A stretch of DNA of 32,703 nucleotides from a virus. Location: positions 1-32,703 of the IMG/VR virus record IMGVR_UViG_3300025276_000107, one strand, 5' to 3'. Both the position numbers and the translations under genes were made by a program. Under the pieces are notes generated by a model. That model made no database searches. It saw only the letters and a list, made by a program, of their open reading frames with translations, and had not been told where the DNA came from. Positions 17,532 through 24,720 of this stretch are shown here, piece by piece (the stretch's first letter is position 1; every line of letters starts with the position of its first letter).

Positions 17532-17801
17532 TTAATCGCCGTCAGTATTAGTAACGACAACGCCGTTAGTAATATCAACAACAGAGCCATTATTTGCGTT
17601 GACATAAGCATGAGTGATAACAGGCGTTCCACCTGTGGATGTCACTGTAATGATTACATCGTTTACATTCAGCATAGACGCAGATGAGTTAAAGTAACCC
17701 GCTGAGTTTGCTGTAGCAATGGTATCAGAAGATACATAATACCAAAGCCTTTGACCTGAAGCCCCACCAATAAGGTGAAGACCCGCTGCACTATAAGCCA
17801 T
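17532..17801 (-). CDS. Small beta-rich protein, possible head decoration
   Basis: An 89-residue protein with pattern MAYSAAGLHLIGGASGQRLWYYVSS, then a series of short beta strands (LNVNDVIITVTS; TPVITHAYVNANNGSVVDITNG). It is encoded 14 bases after the capsid gene, a common place for head decoration or stabilising proteins, and similar short SAAGL...GYFNSAAGMLNVGD-type proteins are found next to phage capsid genes. The identification as decoration is inferred from place and composition. Confidence 0.6.
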   Translation of the reverse strand: MAYSAAGLHLIGGASGQRLWYYVSSDTIATANSAGYFNSSASMLNVNDVIITVTSTGGTPVITHAYVNANNGSVVDITNGVVVTNTDGD

Positions 17802-17815
17802 ATTAAGTCTCCTTC

Positions 17816-18622
17816 TTAGTTATTATCAAGGACTTCACAGATACCATCGGCATCAATACCGACAGCGCCCATGGACATCATTGATGTTGCAAGGTGTGAA
17901 GCCTTCTCAGCGACATAGTTCACTTCAGTTGAGATATCAGCATTAATGCCAAGCCCAACGGATGAAGTGTGATACGCAATGTTTTTACCAGCCGTTACAG
18001 CAGAAGTAGAGAACACTTTGAATCCCAAGAATTCCTTCATGGTCATGCCACCAGCGAATGGTAGGTTTTGCTCACCAACAAAGTCAGAAGAAGCAAACTG
18101 GCTTATACCGAACAAGTCAGCATAACCCTTTGGGTTCATCGCTAAATAACGCTGTCCGTCTTCTGGAACGTCATTAAGTCCCATAGTTTCAAACAGTGAA
18201 AGAAGATCAGCAATTTCAAGTGCCGAGCTAGTATCATGTATTGCTGTTCCACCAGCAGCGTCCATTGCTGCATAGATGAGTTCATCAGTCTTACGACCAA
18301 GGGCAGCGGCAGCAGATTGAGCAACAGCTTGACGTTCGTTGATGTTAGTCTTCAACTCGTCTAGCTTGTCAATGTACTCTGGTGCATAGAAGTCAGCCAT
18401 AGTGGCTTCAACTGTTGTATGCGCCAACTCCATAGGAGTTACGTTACCATTGCGTGATTTAGTGTTTGCGACGCCTTTTCCAATTACTTGGAATCTAGCA
18501 ACTGAACCAGTAACATTGCTTGTGCGAACAGTGTTCCGTAACTTGGAACCCATACGTTGATAAGCCATGTGTACTTCGGTTTCAAACTGCTTGATAAAGG
18601 CTGTGTCAATAGAATTAGCCAT
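17816..18622 (-). CDS. Major capsid protein
   Basis: A 268-residue protein of the phage capsid family (HK97-like fold, Phage_capsid_2 type). Recognisable parts are the N-terminal FIKQFETEVHMAYQRMGSKLRNTV, the DKLDELKTNINERQAVAQSAAAALGRKTDELIYAAMD helix region, EDGQRYLAMNPKGYADLF and the FLGFKVFSTSAV segment near residue 200. It is shorter than T7 gp10 and follows the scaffold and gp13-like genes. It forms the icosahedral shell. The ATG at 18622 has only weak Shine-Dalgarno character, in contrast with the high expression expected. Confidence 0.9.
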   Translation of the reverse strand: MANSIDTAFIKQFETEVHMAYQRMGSKLRNTVRTSNVTGSVARFQVIGKGVANTKSRNGNVTPMELAHTTVEATMADFYAPEYIDKLDELKTNINERQAVAQSAAAALGRKTDELIYAAMDAAGGTAIHDTSSALEIADLLSLFETMGLNDVPEDGQRYLAMNPKGYADLFGISQFASSDFVGEQNLPFAGGMTMKEFLGFKVFSTSAVTAGKNIAYHTSSVGLGINADISTEVNYVAEKASHLATSMMSMGAVGIDADGICEVLDNN

Positions 18623-18655
18623 TTTTTCAGTCCTATTTTGAAGTTACAGTTACAC

Positions 18656-18689
18656 GGGTATCCACTCTTTCACTTCAGCAAGGGTATCC
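18656..18689. repeat. Short direct repeat upstream of capsid gene
   Basis: GGGTATCC occurs at 18656-18663 and again at 18682-18689 (GGATACCC on the coding strand), 26 bases apart, followed by CCTTTCGGGCCTTTC, itself an imperfect tandem repeat. Both are in the 78-base gap between the gp13-like and capsid genes. They could be binding sites or processing signals for capsid mRNA. No clear promoter was found in the gap. Confidence 0.4.
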
Positions 18690-18700
18690 TTTCGGGCCTT

Positions 18701-19297
18701 TCAGTGCGTAACGGGCCGCAGTAATTCATCATTAACATTATTTGCGTTTGGATTGCAACGTAGAAAATCAACATACTTAGTTGGGCCAACTGTGGAAACG
18801 CCCATAGCCTCAAAGCCTAACCAACTAGCCCAGTTCAACATGAACTCGTAATCAGAGAGTATCGTCATGCTCATATGGCTCTGCGTTCTATCAAAAAACT
18901 TAACTAACATTAAAGAACCACGCGCCATTGCGCTAAAGTTTCCCTTAACATTCTTTGAAAACATGGCAAACATTTGTGGAAAGTCTTGGTCATTGTCGTA
19001 CCATAAGCCACCTACAGCTAGGAACGACTCGTCTTCTCTCCGAGCTATGTAACACTCAGAGAACTTCTGCATTTCTTGTATTGCTTGTTTAATGTCTAAG
19101 TGTCCAAGAAGCTTTAGCTCCCTACGACTTTCTTTACTTAGGTTCTCAACAACCTCGTCAACGTGGTGTTTGGTAAACGGAGTCAGGTAATACTGACCCC
19201 GTGTTATTATCTTAACTTCATTTGTATATTTGTTGGAAGCCGTCGGTAACTTGCTTAACATAGCTTGGGTCTCGATCTTTCCAATATCTTGGGTCAT
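18701..19297 (-). CDS. gp13-like GNAT-fold virion-associated protein
   Basis: A 198-residue protein. The body from about residue 38 (YLTPFTKHHVDEVVENLS; ECYIARREDESFLAVGGLWY; MFAMFSKNVKGNFSAMARGSLMLV; LGFEAMGVSTVG) has the layout of the T7 gp13 family, an acetyltransferase-like fold without clear catalytic function. The ATG at 19297 has GGGAG eight bases upstream, giving an 80-base overlap with the scaffold gene; an internal ATG at 19261 is less well supported. In T7 the gp13 gene follows gp12, so its place between scaffold and capsid is unusual. Confidence 0.72.
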   Translation of the reverse strand: MTQDIGKIETQAMLSKLPTASNKYTNEVKIITRGQYYLTPFTKHHVDEVVENLSKESRRELKLLGHLDIKQAIQEMQKFSECYIARREDESFLAVGGLWYDNDQDFPQMFAMFSKNVKGNFSAMARGSLMLVKFFDRTQSHMSMTILSDYEFMLNWASWLGFEAMGVSTVGPTKYVDFLRCNPNANNVNDELLRPVTH

Positions 19298-19958
19298 TCA
19301 TCATCTCCCGAAGTTGCTGCTCTGAAGCCCCAGCTGTAGGATTAGTGTTACCAGCAAAGGAGCCATCCTTCGTTGATTCCATAATAGCCTCAAGTGCAAT
19401 AATACCTTCATGGCTTTCGCACATTCTTTCTATAGCTGGCATTGATTCCTGTGGGAAAAACTTACTAGCAAACATAGACGCTGCTTGTATCCTGTCATTT
19501 GCATTGTCACCAAGCTTTGCTGACTCTGCTTCTATGTCTGGCTCGTTAGAACCTACTGCTTCGGCATACATCTCTATGCCTTTCTTAAACTCATCTTGGC
19601 TGTACCCATTCTCAAAAGAATGCTCAGACCACCACTTTAGTAGATCGCTATCAACAGCAAGCTCTTCGTCCACAGACTCAGGCAACTGGTAATCGCCTGA
19701 AGATTCAGGTCGCTCGCTAAAGCTTTCTAACTTAATCTCTTCAAGCAGTTTGCTGCGAATGTCTTCTTCTTTGCCGCCAAGTTTAGACTCAAGCTCTTTG
19801 TATGCTTTGGCTAGATCTTCGCCGCTGCTGTATTTTTCTGGCAGCCAATCAGGACGATCTGGCTGGCTATCTTCTGCAATAACGTAATCGCGCTGCTCTT
19901 CAACTAGCGCTGCTTCTGTTGTTTCTGCTGCTTGTGTATTCATTAAGCTGTCGCTCAT
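19218..19958 (-). CDS. Capsid assembly scaffolding protein
   Basis: A 246-residue, strongly acidic, mostly helical protein resembling the T7 gp9 scaffold family. The segment PDWLPEKYSSGEDLAKAYKELESKLG near residues 36-62 is a typical scaffold motif. The C-terminal part, LREMMNDPRYWKDRDPSYVKQVTDGFQQIYK, matches the conserved capsid-binding end. It directs procapsid assembly and is then removed. The start overlaps the Bbp19-like stop as ATGA; the 3' end overlaps the gp13-like gene by 80 bases. Confidence 0.9.
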   Translation of the reverse strand: MSDSLMNTQAAETTEAALVEEQRDYVIAEDSQPDRPDWLPEKYSSGEDLAKAYKELESKLGGKEEDIRSKLLEEIKLESFSERPESSGDYQLPESVDEELAVDSDLLKWWSEHSFENGYSQDEFKKGIEMYAEAVGSNEPDIEAESAKLGDNANDRIQAASMFASKFFPQESMPAIERMCESHEGIIALEAIMESTKDGSFAGNTNPTAGASEQQLREMMNDPRYWKDRDPSYVKQVTDGFQQIYK

Positions 19959-20218
19959 GTCTTCTTACTCCTGTGTGAATGGGCAATGCGCTGCTCAATA
20001 AGGCCAACGATGTATCGCTGCCCCTCTATGTGACGTAGTTCTTCCGTAGTCACGTTAGGCCCATTTACCATTTCTATAGTAACTGAACGTAAGTAGCGCA
20101 AAACTTCCTTGCCCGTTGGTGATCCAAATATGTTAGATAGATTATGGCTAATCTGTTTATCTAAATCAGACTTCCTTTGTATTCCATCTATTCCAATGTT
20201 AACCCTGTGTTCCGTCAA
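19955..20218 (-). CDS. Bbp19-like small head protein
   Basis: An 87-residue protein with the block FGSPTGKEVLRYLRSVTIEMVNGPNVTTEELRHIEGQRYIVGLIEQRI (residues 32-79, given here by its ends), like the Bbp19 family of phage proteins encoded between portal and scaffold. The proposed start is TTG at 20218, with AGGGA upstream and a 20-base overlap with the portal gene; no in-frame ATG precedes the conserved block. Function is not known; a minor head or assembly role is likely from position. Confidence 0.7.
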   Translation of the reverse strand: MTEHRVNIGIDGIQRKSDLDKQISHNLSNIFGSPTGKEVLRYLRSVTIEMVNGPNVTTEELRHIEGQRYIVGLIEQRIAHSHRSKKT

Positions 20219-21755
20219 CCATCTGTCCCTGTTGTTGTTGCTGTTGTTGTTGCTGCTGTGCCATTTGTTGTGCCATTGCAGCTATCTGCTTACGCTGATC
20301 TTCATCTCGTATTAGACTTTCTGGAACACCAAACTTCTTAGCAAGGTGTACTGCCGTCTTCTCGCTATCAACTAATAGCTGAAGCATCTCTGGGCCAAAC
20401 GTACCGCCAACCAATTCTAGAAAACGCGCTACACTTGAGATGTCCTGATTAGCTTGGGCTTGGGCTAGTGGAGATACGGAACGTACCTTTACTTCCCTGC
20501 CATTAACAGTTGGAACCTCAATGCGTCCCTGCTTTTTAAGAATGTAAATAACCCTCTGTAACACAGGCTGCACAAGTTCTGCTTGCAATCTGCCAAACGC
20601 AGAACCCATTCTTCTTGACAGGTCTGCCATTCTTTCAGCTACCTCAGTAGCAGAGGCAGGGGTCTTATCAGGGTTGCCAAGCATATCGTTGTACAGTGCG
20701 CGTTTAATATTCACCCGCATATCAGACAAGACAAGCTGCGCTACATCGAACCTACCAGCAGCTTGGATTGGCTGTAGTCCAGCAGACCCCATAGCTTTAG
20801 GAATGATAGATCCTGGAACTAAGTTAATAGTATCAGGGTTAATAACGCCATCATCTTCCATCTGGTATATGCCAGAGATAGACATCTGAGCGTTCTCAAG
20901 GATAAGTTCTATTGTAAGGTTGGTTGTTTTTATAGCTGATAGGGCGTTTAACAGTGGCCCACGACCATATACTTCACCAGCACACTTAGACCAGCGGAAG
21001 CAAACAAAGGGATTCGAGCCAATACCAGAGAGTTCCTTTGAATATATACATGATTTAGTAGTCATGCAGATAGCATAGTGAAGGTAAGCCTCTTGATTTT
21101 TTTTAGTATAGTCTCGGCAAACTATCTCAAGGACTGTTGTCTCACGCCCAGATCCCATAAACGAAAGGACTTCGCTGTTAAACTTGCCCTTGGGGTACAT
21201 CAGTTCTAGGTGGTCAAACTTTACCTTCTTACGTTCTCTGTAAACGTGGTCAATCTTATCGTCAGGCCCAGTGTCCAAAACAACATGGGGAAGTGGTATA
21301 GCTGAGAATGATACTGGGTTAATAGCATCACCTTCTTCAACGCAAAGAATACCAGTACCAACTGCTAGATCCATAAAGGACTCATGCACTTCTTGGCTGA
21401 AGTTAGAGTTCTGAAGAACCTCAAATACATACTCGGTTACTTCGTCTAGCTCGTTATTGACGGCTTCACGCTGCTCAACTGGAACCTCGCTACCAGCCAT
21501 AAGGTCGGCCCATCGCGCAAAGTTCGGAACAATGCCAGACTGCAAGCGACTAGCAAACTCTTGAACACCTACAACTGCTGTCTCGTCAAAAATTCTATCG
21601 TCCCTGCGCTGACCAGCTTCTTCGTGGTAGAAGGATTCGCGCTGCGGTAGGGCGTACTCATAACATTCCTCAAACAAAGAAACCCAATTCTCGCGGAACG
21701 CCTTTGATTTTATGTAGCTTGCGATATACTTCTTTGCAATTGGATCATCAGCCAT
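20199..21755 (-). CDS. Portal (head-tail connector) protein
   Basis: A 518-residue protein of the T7 gp8-type connector family. Signature parts are the N-terminal YIKSKAFRENWVSLFEECYEYALP with DDRIFDETAVVGVQEFASRLQSGI and PNFARWADLMAG, and the central helix region near PLLNALSAIKTTNLTIELIL, followed by ASATEVAERMADLSRRMGSAFGRLQAELVQPVLQRV. It forms the dodecameric vertex through which DNA enters. The C-terminus carries a run of ten glutamines encoded by mixed CAA/CAG codons. The ATG overlaps the stop of the upstream small gene (TAATG). Confidence 0.93.
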   Translation of the reverse strand: MADDPIAKKYIASYIKSKAFRENWVSLFEECYEYALPQRESFYHEEAGQRRDDRIFDETAVVGVQEFASRLQSGIVPNFARWADLMAGSEVPVEQREAVNNELDEVTEYVFEVLQNSNFSQEVHESFMDLAVGTGILCVEEGDAINPVSFSAIPLPHVVLDTGPDDKIDHVYRERKKVKFDHLELMYPKGKFNSEVLSFMGSGRETTVLEIVCRDYTKKNQEAYLHYAICMTTKSCIYSKELSGIGSNPFVCFRWSKCAGEVYGRGPLLNALSAIKTTNLTIELILENAQMSISGIYQMEDDGVINPDTINLVPGSIIPKAMGSAGLQPIQAAGRFDVAQLVLSDMRVNIKRALYNDMLGNPDKTPASATEVAERMADLSRRMGSAFGRLQAELVQPVLQRVIYILKKQGRIEVPTVNGREVKVRSVSPLAQAQANQDISSVARFLELVGGTFGPEMLQLLVDSEKTAVHLAKKFGVPESLIRDEDQRKQIAAMAQQMAQQQQQQQQQQGQMVDGTQG

Positions 21756-21961
21756 TAGTCAAACCTACCTAAGAATCCTGAGCGCCCACCAGAGAACAAA
21801 GACCTTCTTGTGCCCTTGCCTTTTCTTTTCTCAAGGATGTCAGATATATCCTCGCGTTTTTGCTCTGCGCGATCTACTATTTCTTCTTGTTCGATGTCGT
21901 CAGCTTCTACACGTTGTTCCGCTGATGCCTGTTTTGCAGATGAGCTAGGGCCAAAACACAT
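21755..21961 (-). CDS. Small MCFG-start protein upstream of portal
   Basis: A 68-residue protein beginning MCFGPSSSAKQ, with a charged helix (EQRVEADDIEQEEIVDRAEQKREDISDIL) and a basic, glycine-rich tail, KRKGKGTRRSLFSGG and GFLGRF. Short MCFG...RRSL...GFLGR proteins are common next to podovirus portal or terminase genes; no role is established. A second MCFG protein is encoded at 24048-24239. GGAGAATACT before the ATG is a good ribosome site. Cys2 is near the N-terminus but there is no signal peptide for a lipoprotein. Confidence 0.8.
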   Translation of the reverse strand: MCFGPSSSAKQASAEQRVEADDIEQEEIVDRAEQKREDISDILEKRKGKGTRRSLFSGGRSGFLGRFD

Positions 21962-22007
21962 AGTATTCTCCTTTGTTTATCATTCGTAAGCACAAAAATA
22001 AGAAAAC

Positions 22008-22022
22008 ATCAATGTAAAACTA
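22008..22022 (-). promoter_or_regulatory. Conserved late intergenic element, copy 2
   Basis: On the minus strand this is TAGTTTTACATTGAT; its first three bases are the stop codon of the large terminase gene. It matches the element at 7054-7069 apart from one inserted G. It sits 47 bases before the ATG of the MCFG protein and portal genes. It is a candidate promoter part or protein-binding site for an internal late transcript. Confidence 0.4.
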
Positions 22023-23543
22023 CATCCTTGCCCAGAAGCTAGGCTTCTTTCTTGACTTGTTGCCCCTGTTAAACACATCAAAGTTACGCTTTGCTATCAC
22101 AGGTACAGCTGGTTTCTGGGAGTTCATCAATGCTCTGCCCTCACCAGCGCCTAAAAACAAATACTGTGCCGCATCGTGAACGTGGCTAAACATATTCTTA
22201 TCAGGCTTGTCTGCATATCTCTCACCAGAAACTTCCATGCGCTTGTACGCATACCCACCTTCAAATCCTTTAATAAGCTGTGGGCAACGCCTATCAATTA
22301 AAAGCACTGGCTTACCTTCAGACATCTTGGTTAGCTGGGAAGAGACAGCTTCAAGGCGAAGATCAACAGAGTTGGACGGCGCAGGGTACGCCTTCAAGCC
22401 AGCACCACGCAGAATGTGAAACGGAGTCGATTCATCAGTCTGCGCTCTAAAATCACCAGCTGGGTCACCATATATAATAACCTCACTGGCAGCAGCGAAT
22501 CGAGTTGATAACTCATTACGCATAACTTCTGCAAACCTAACAATACCCATATCAATAGCTACGATCTCAGACTGCAAGAACCAACGCCCTCTTATCTTCT
22601 GACCGAATACGGCGGCTGGAGTAAGACCAAAGTCAACGCCAACGTATACTGGAGTGCCAGCAGCAACTGGTATCTCCTCATCAGCAATGTGGATCTCAGG
22701 CGCAAACATAGGATACACAGGCTTTCCGTCCTGAATGTGGCCCAATCTATTCATAACATACACATCAATCCAGCTTTTAGTCTTACCTTGAATAAGGTTC
22801 GGGTAGTAAGACTTCATCATGTTCTTAGTATTCTCTGCTTTGCCATTAGGCACGTAGTCTTTTATTTCCCCTTCGTCTCCTTTGTCTTCCACCATTCCAG
22901 AGGGCTGCGTAAAGAAGCGCCAGTTCGAAGGTTTAACCAACATCTTAGCTTGCTCACGCGGAATATGATCTGGCACTGGAACCTCTCCAGCCATAATCGG
23001 CCACCAATGATCTTCTTCAGGCGCGTTGGTATCGGCAATAACGCCAGTCCAAGAAGGGCCGCCATCACGCATTGAAGGAAAGCGACCAACACGCATCGTG
23101 CAGGCATCAATAATACTCTTAGGAAGCTCCCTAGCTTCGTTAATCCAGACCCCAGTAAGTTCCAACGATAGTAATTTTTTAACATCTTCTGGCCTATCAA
23201 GAGCTAAGAAAAGGACTTCAAGGTTAATGTCACCTTTTTTAATGTGGTGGGTATATGGCACTGACCAAGTAAACTTACCCCAATCGGATTCTGGAAACCA
23301 ATCAAGCCAAGTCTTAATAGTAGTAGTTCTAAGCTGTGGATTGGTATTGCGGATGATAGCCCAACGGCTATGGCGTATTCCGTCAGGGCTTTTCTCTTGT
23401 TCGAGGGCGCGGCGAAATACTTCAACGCAACAGGCTACAGATTTACCAGAGCCTACTGGCCCTCTTATGCCACGAAAGAACGTGGTGTTTTTCATAAAGT
23501 CTTTTAGAACATCGCCGTCAGGCTTGTATTTAAACTCAGGCAT
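22020..23543 (-). CDS. terL: Terminase large subunit
   Basis: A 507-residue DNA-packaging motor. The ATPase has Walker A GPVGSGKS at residues 28-35 and a Walker B-like GVWINEARE near residues 131-139 with E136 as probable catalytic glutamate. The RNase-H-like nuclease domain starts at about residue 298 with VYVGVDFGLTPAA (D304), YGDPAGDF (D360) and HDAAQYLF (H456-D457). It pairs with the small subunit at 25335-25712, from which it is separated by seven small genes, an unusual distance. The ATG overlaps the previous stop as TAATG. Confidence 0.95.
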   Translation of the reverse strand: MPEFKYKPDGDVLKDFMKNTTFFRGIRGPVGSGKSVACCVEVFRRALEQEKSPDGIRHSRWAIIRNTNPQLRTTTIKTWLDWFPESDWGKFTWSVPYTHHIKKGDINLEVLFLALDRPEDVKKLLSLELTGVWINEARELPKSIIDACTMRVGRFPSMRDGGPSWTGVIADTNAPEEDHWWPIMAGEVPVPDHIPREQAKMLVKPSNWRFFTQPSGMVEDKGDEGEIKDYVPNGKAENTKNMMKSYYPNLIQGKTKSWIDVYVMNRLGHIQDGKPVYPMFAPEIHIADEEIPVAAGTPVYVGVDFGLTPAAVFGQKIRGRWFLQSEIVAIDMGIVRFAEVMRNELSTRFAAASEVIIYGDPAGDFRAQTDESTPFHILRGAGLKAYPAPSNSVDLRLEAVSSQLTKMSEGKPVLLIDRRCPQLIKGFEGGYAYKRMEVSGERYADKPDKNMFSHVHDAAQYLFLGAGEGRALMNSQKPAVPVIAKRNFDVFNRGNKSRKKPSFWARM

Positions 23544-23701
23544 TACTTCTTAGCTTTTTCGTTTTTCTTTGCAATCGTGTGGGCTTGAGAAAAACTTTTG
23601 CCAGCCTTCATTGCCGTTGTCATATTCTTCATATGCTTTGCGCTGTGATGCACCTTATGTTTTTTCAAGGCTGCAACTTGGCTTACTGTTAAGGCTGCCA
23701 T
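23543..23701 (-). CDS. 52-residue basic protein upstream of terL
   Basis: A short protein beginning MAALTVSQVAALKKHKVHHSAK and ending AKKNEKAKK, rich in lysine, histidine and alanine. The ATG follows directly on the previous gene's TAG, and its TAA overlaps the large terminase ATG. The pattern MKNMTTAMKAGKSFSQAHTIA suggests a small helical, nucleic-acid-binding type protein. Such small basic genes are usual just ahead of terminase in marine podoviruses; the role is unknown. Confidence 0.65.
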   Translation of the reverse strand: MAALTVSQVAALKKHKVHHSAKHMKNMTTAMKAGKSFSQAHTIAKKNEKAKK

Positions 23702-23851
23702 CTATGATGTCTTTTTAAGAAGCGTCTTCTTCTTTTTCTTAGGGAAGCCAGCCTTCATGTTGGAATAGGATTTATCGCTGATTGTTGACTTAGCCTTAGA
23801 TCGGCTAGTGCCAGATTTTTTGCGCGCGTTAATGTTATCGTACAGTCCCAT
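23702..23851 (-). CDS. 49-residue lysine-rich protein
   Basis: A short protein beginning MGLYDNINARKKSGTSRSKA, with SYSNMKAGFPKK and a very basic tail KKKKKTLLKKTS. Its ATG overlaps the upstream stop as TAATG and it abuts the next gene with no gap, so it is almost certainly part of the coupled operon. MGLYDNI..RK...GTSRSK-type proteins are found next to packaging genes in other podoviruses (from memory, not searched). A structural or DNA-associated role is possible, but no function is known. Confidence 0.7.
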   Translation of the reverse strand: MGLYDNINARKKSGTSRSKAKSTISDKSYSNMKAGFPKKKKKTLLKKTS

Positions 23852-24051
23852 TACCTTAATCCTTTATCCACACCAAATTTAATCATACGCTCTACTATCT
23901 CAGGGGAGATGCTATCAATAAGCTTATCGCACTCCGCATCTGTAACAAAGCTCTTGCCGTGCTTGGCCTCTACATAAGCGTACTCTGTCTTACGGACAAT
24001 GTGGCGAAGAAGGGCCAGATCGGAGCTAGGCAATGTAGATATAAAACTCAT
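23851..24051 (-). CDS. 66-residue helical hypothetical protein
   Basis: A small protein with the pattern SSDLALLRHIVRKTEYAYVEAKHG followed by TDAECDKLIDSISPEIVERMIKFGVDKGL. Hydrophobic and charged residues alternate as in helices, and no metal-binding or catalytic motif is seen. The start overlaps the previous stop as ATGA and the end overlaps the next ATG as TAATG. Function unknown; it belongs to the cluster of small head/packaging-region genes. Confidence 0.7.
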   Translation of the reverse strand: MSFISTLPSSDLALLRHIVRKTEYAYVEAKHGKSFVTDAECDKLIDSISPEIVERMIKFGVDKGLR

Positions 24052-24239
24052 GTTTGGTTCATCAGTAACGGAGTTAGCAGGGATCTTTTCTGCATACCTT
24101 TGCGCCTTACATCCCTAAGTGGAGAGGAAGCATTTTTGCTTGTCTCTGTGTTAGACTCAAATTTTAAGGATGGAAGAGGATCATATGTCTTCTTCATTCC
24201 TTCGTAGCGGCTTTCCGCACTAGATCCACCAAAACACAT
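24048..24239 (-). CDS. Second MCFG-start small protein
   Basis: A 63-residue protein beginning MCFGGSSAESRYEGM, with a basic segment VRRKGMQKRSLLTPLL near the end. The MCFG opening and basic RSLL-type tail resemble the other MCFG protein at 21755-21961, although the middles differ, so the two may be distant paralogs or share a virion-binding signal at both ends. The ATG overlaps the upstream stop (TAATG). No known function. Confidence 0.65.
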   Translation of the reverse strand: MCFGGSSAESRYEGMKKTYDPLPSLKFESNTETSKNASSPLRDVRRKGMQKRSLLTPLLMNQT

Positions 24240-24508
24240 TATGACTTTTTATTCCTCTTTGCAAAGTTACGAGCAGCCTCAACGGAACCAAAGCCCCACT
24301 TCTTTAATGCTAATGCCTTACGGGTTGGCTCGCCATTCGGCTTCTTCATAGGTCCAGCCATTCCAGCAAACCTTGCAGCGAAAGAAACACGGCGAGGGTT
24401 TGTACCGCTACGCACTGCTGGTTTTAAATTAGCGCCCTCGGTTCTTTTAAAAAATCTACGTCCTTCTGGCGTCAAACCACCAGTAGGGCTTTTGTGTTCG
24501 CTACGCAT
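24239..24508 (-). CDS. DUF6321-like small protein
   Basis: An 89-residue basic protein beginning MRSEHKSPTGGLTPEGRRFFKRTEGANLKPAVRSG (given only for its pattern: SPTGGLT, GRRFF, ANLKP), then SFAARFAGMAGP and a C-terminal WGFGSVEAARNFAKR. These blocks correspond to the phage family DUF6321, often encoded near terminase genes. Function is not established; the high basic content suggests DNA contact. It overlaps the upstream gene by eight bases. Confidence 0.75.
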   Translation of the reverse strand: MRSEHKSPTGGLTPEGRRFFKRTEGANLKPAVRSGTNPRRVSFAARFAGMAGPMKKPNGEPTRKALALKKWGFGSVEAARNFAKRNKKS

Positions 24509-24710
24509 CTTTAGGCTTCAGCTGCTCTCGAAGCATACTTTCGTTTAGGGACTTGAGGCGCTGCTTGTTAATAGCATTTGCGGAGAGAGAAACCCAAGCT
24601 TCGTTCTTCTCGGTTGTAGGATCATCCCCAATAAAAGAACCGTCCTCATCCCTAGCCCTTACCTTCTTGCCGCTAAGATACTTAGGGGCTTTGCTCTTCT
24701 CTTCAGCCAT
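24501..24710 (-). CDS. 69-residue charged hypothetical protein
   Basis: A protein beginning MAEEKSKAPKYLSGKKVRARDEDG and ending REQLKPKDA. The ATG at 24710 is chosen because GGAGA lies about eight bases upstream and it follows the previous TAG by ten bases; an upstream TTG at 24731 would overlap that stop and is less likely. The N-terminal part (KVRARDEDGSFIGDDP) looks like a short beta hairpin and the rest is helical. No family was recognised. Confidence 0.65.
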   Translation of the reverse strand: MAEEKSKAPKYLSGKKVRARDEDGSFIGDDPTTEKNEAWVSLSANAINKQRLKSLNESMLREQLKPKDA

Positions 24711-24720
24711 AACTCTTCTC

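Noticed and set aside
20109-20315. Plus-strand frame with a polyleucine run
   Set aside because: The leucine run is the antisense of the portal's CAA/CAG glutamine tract; no ribosome site or family.
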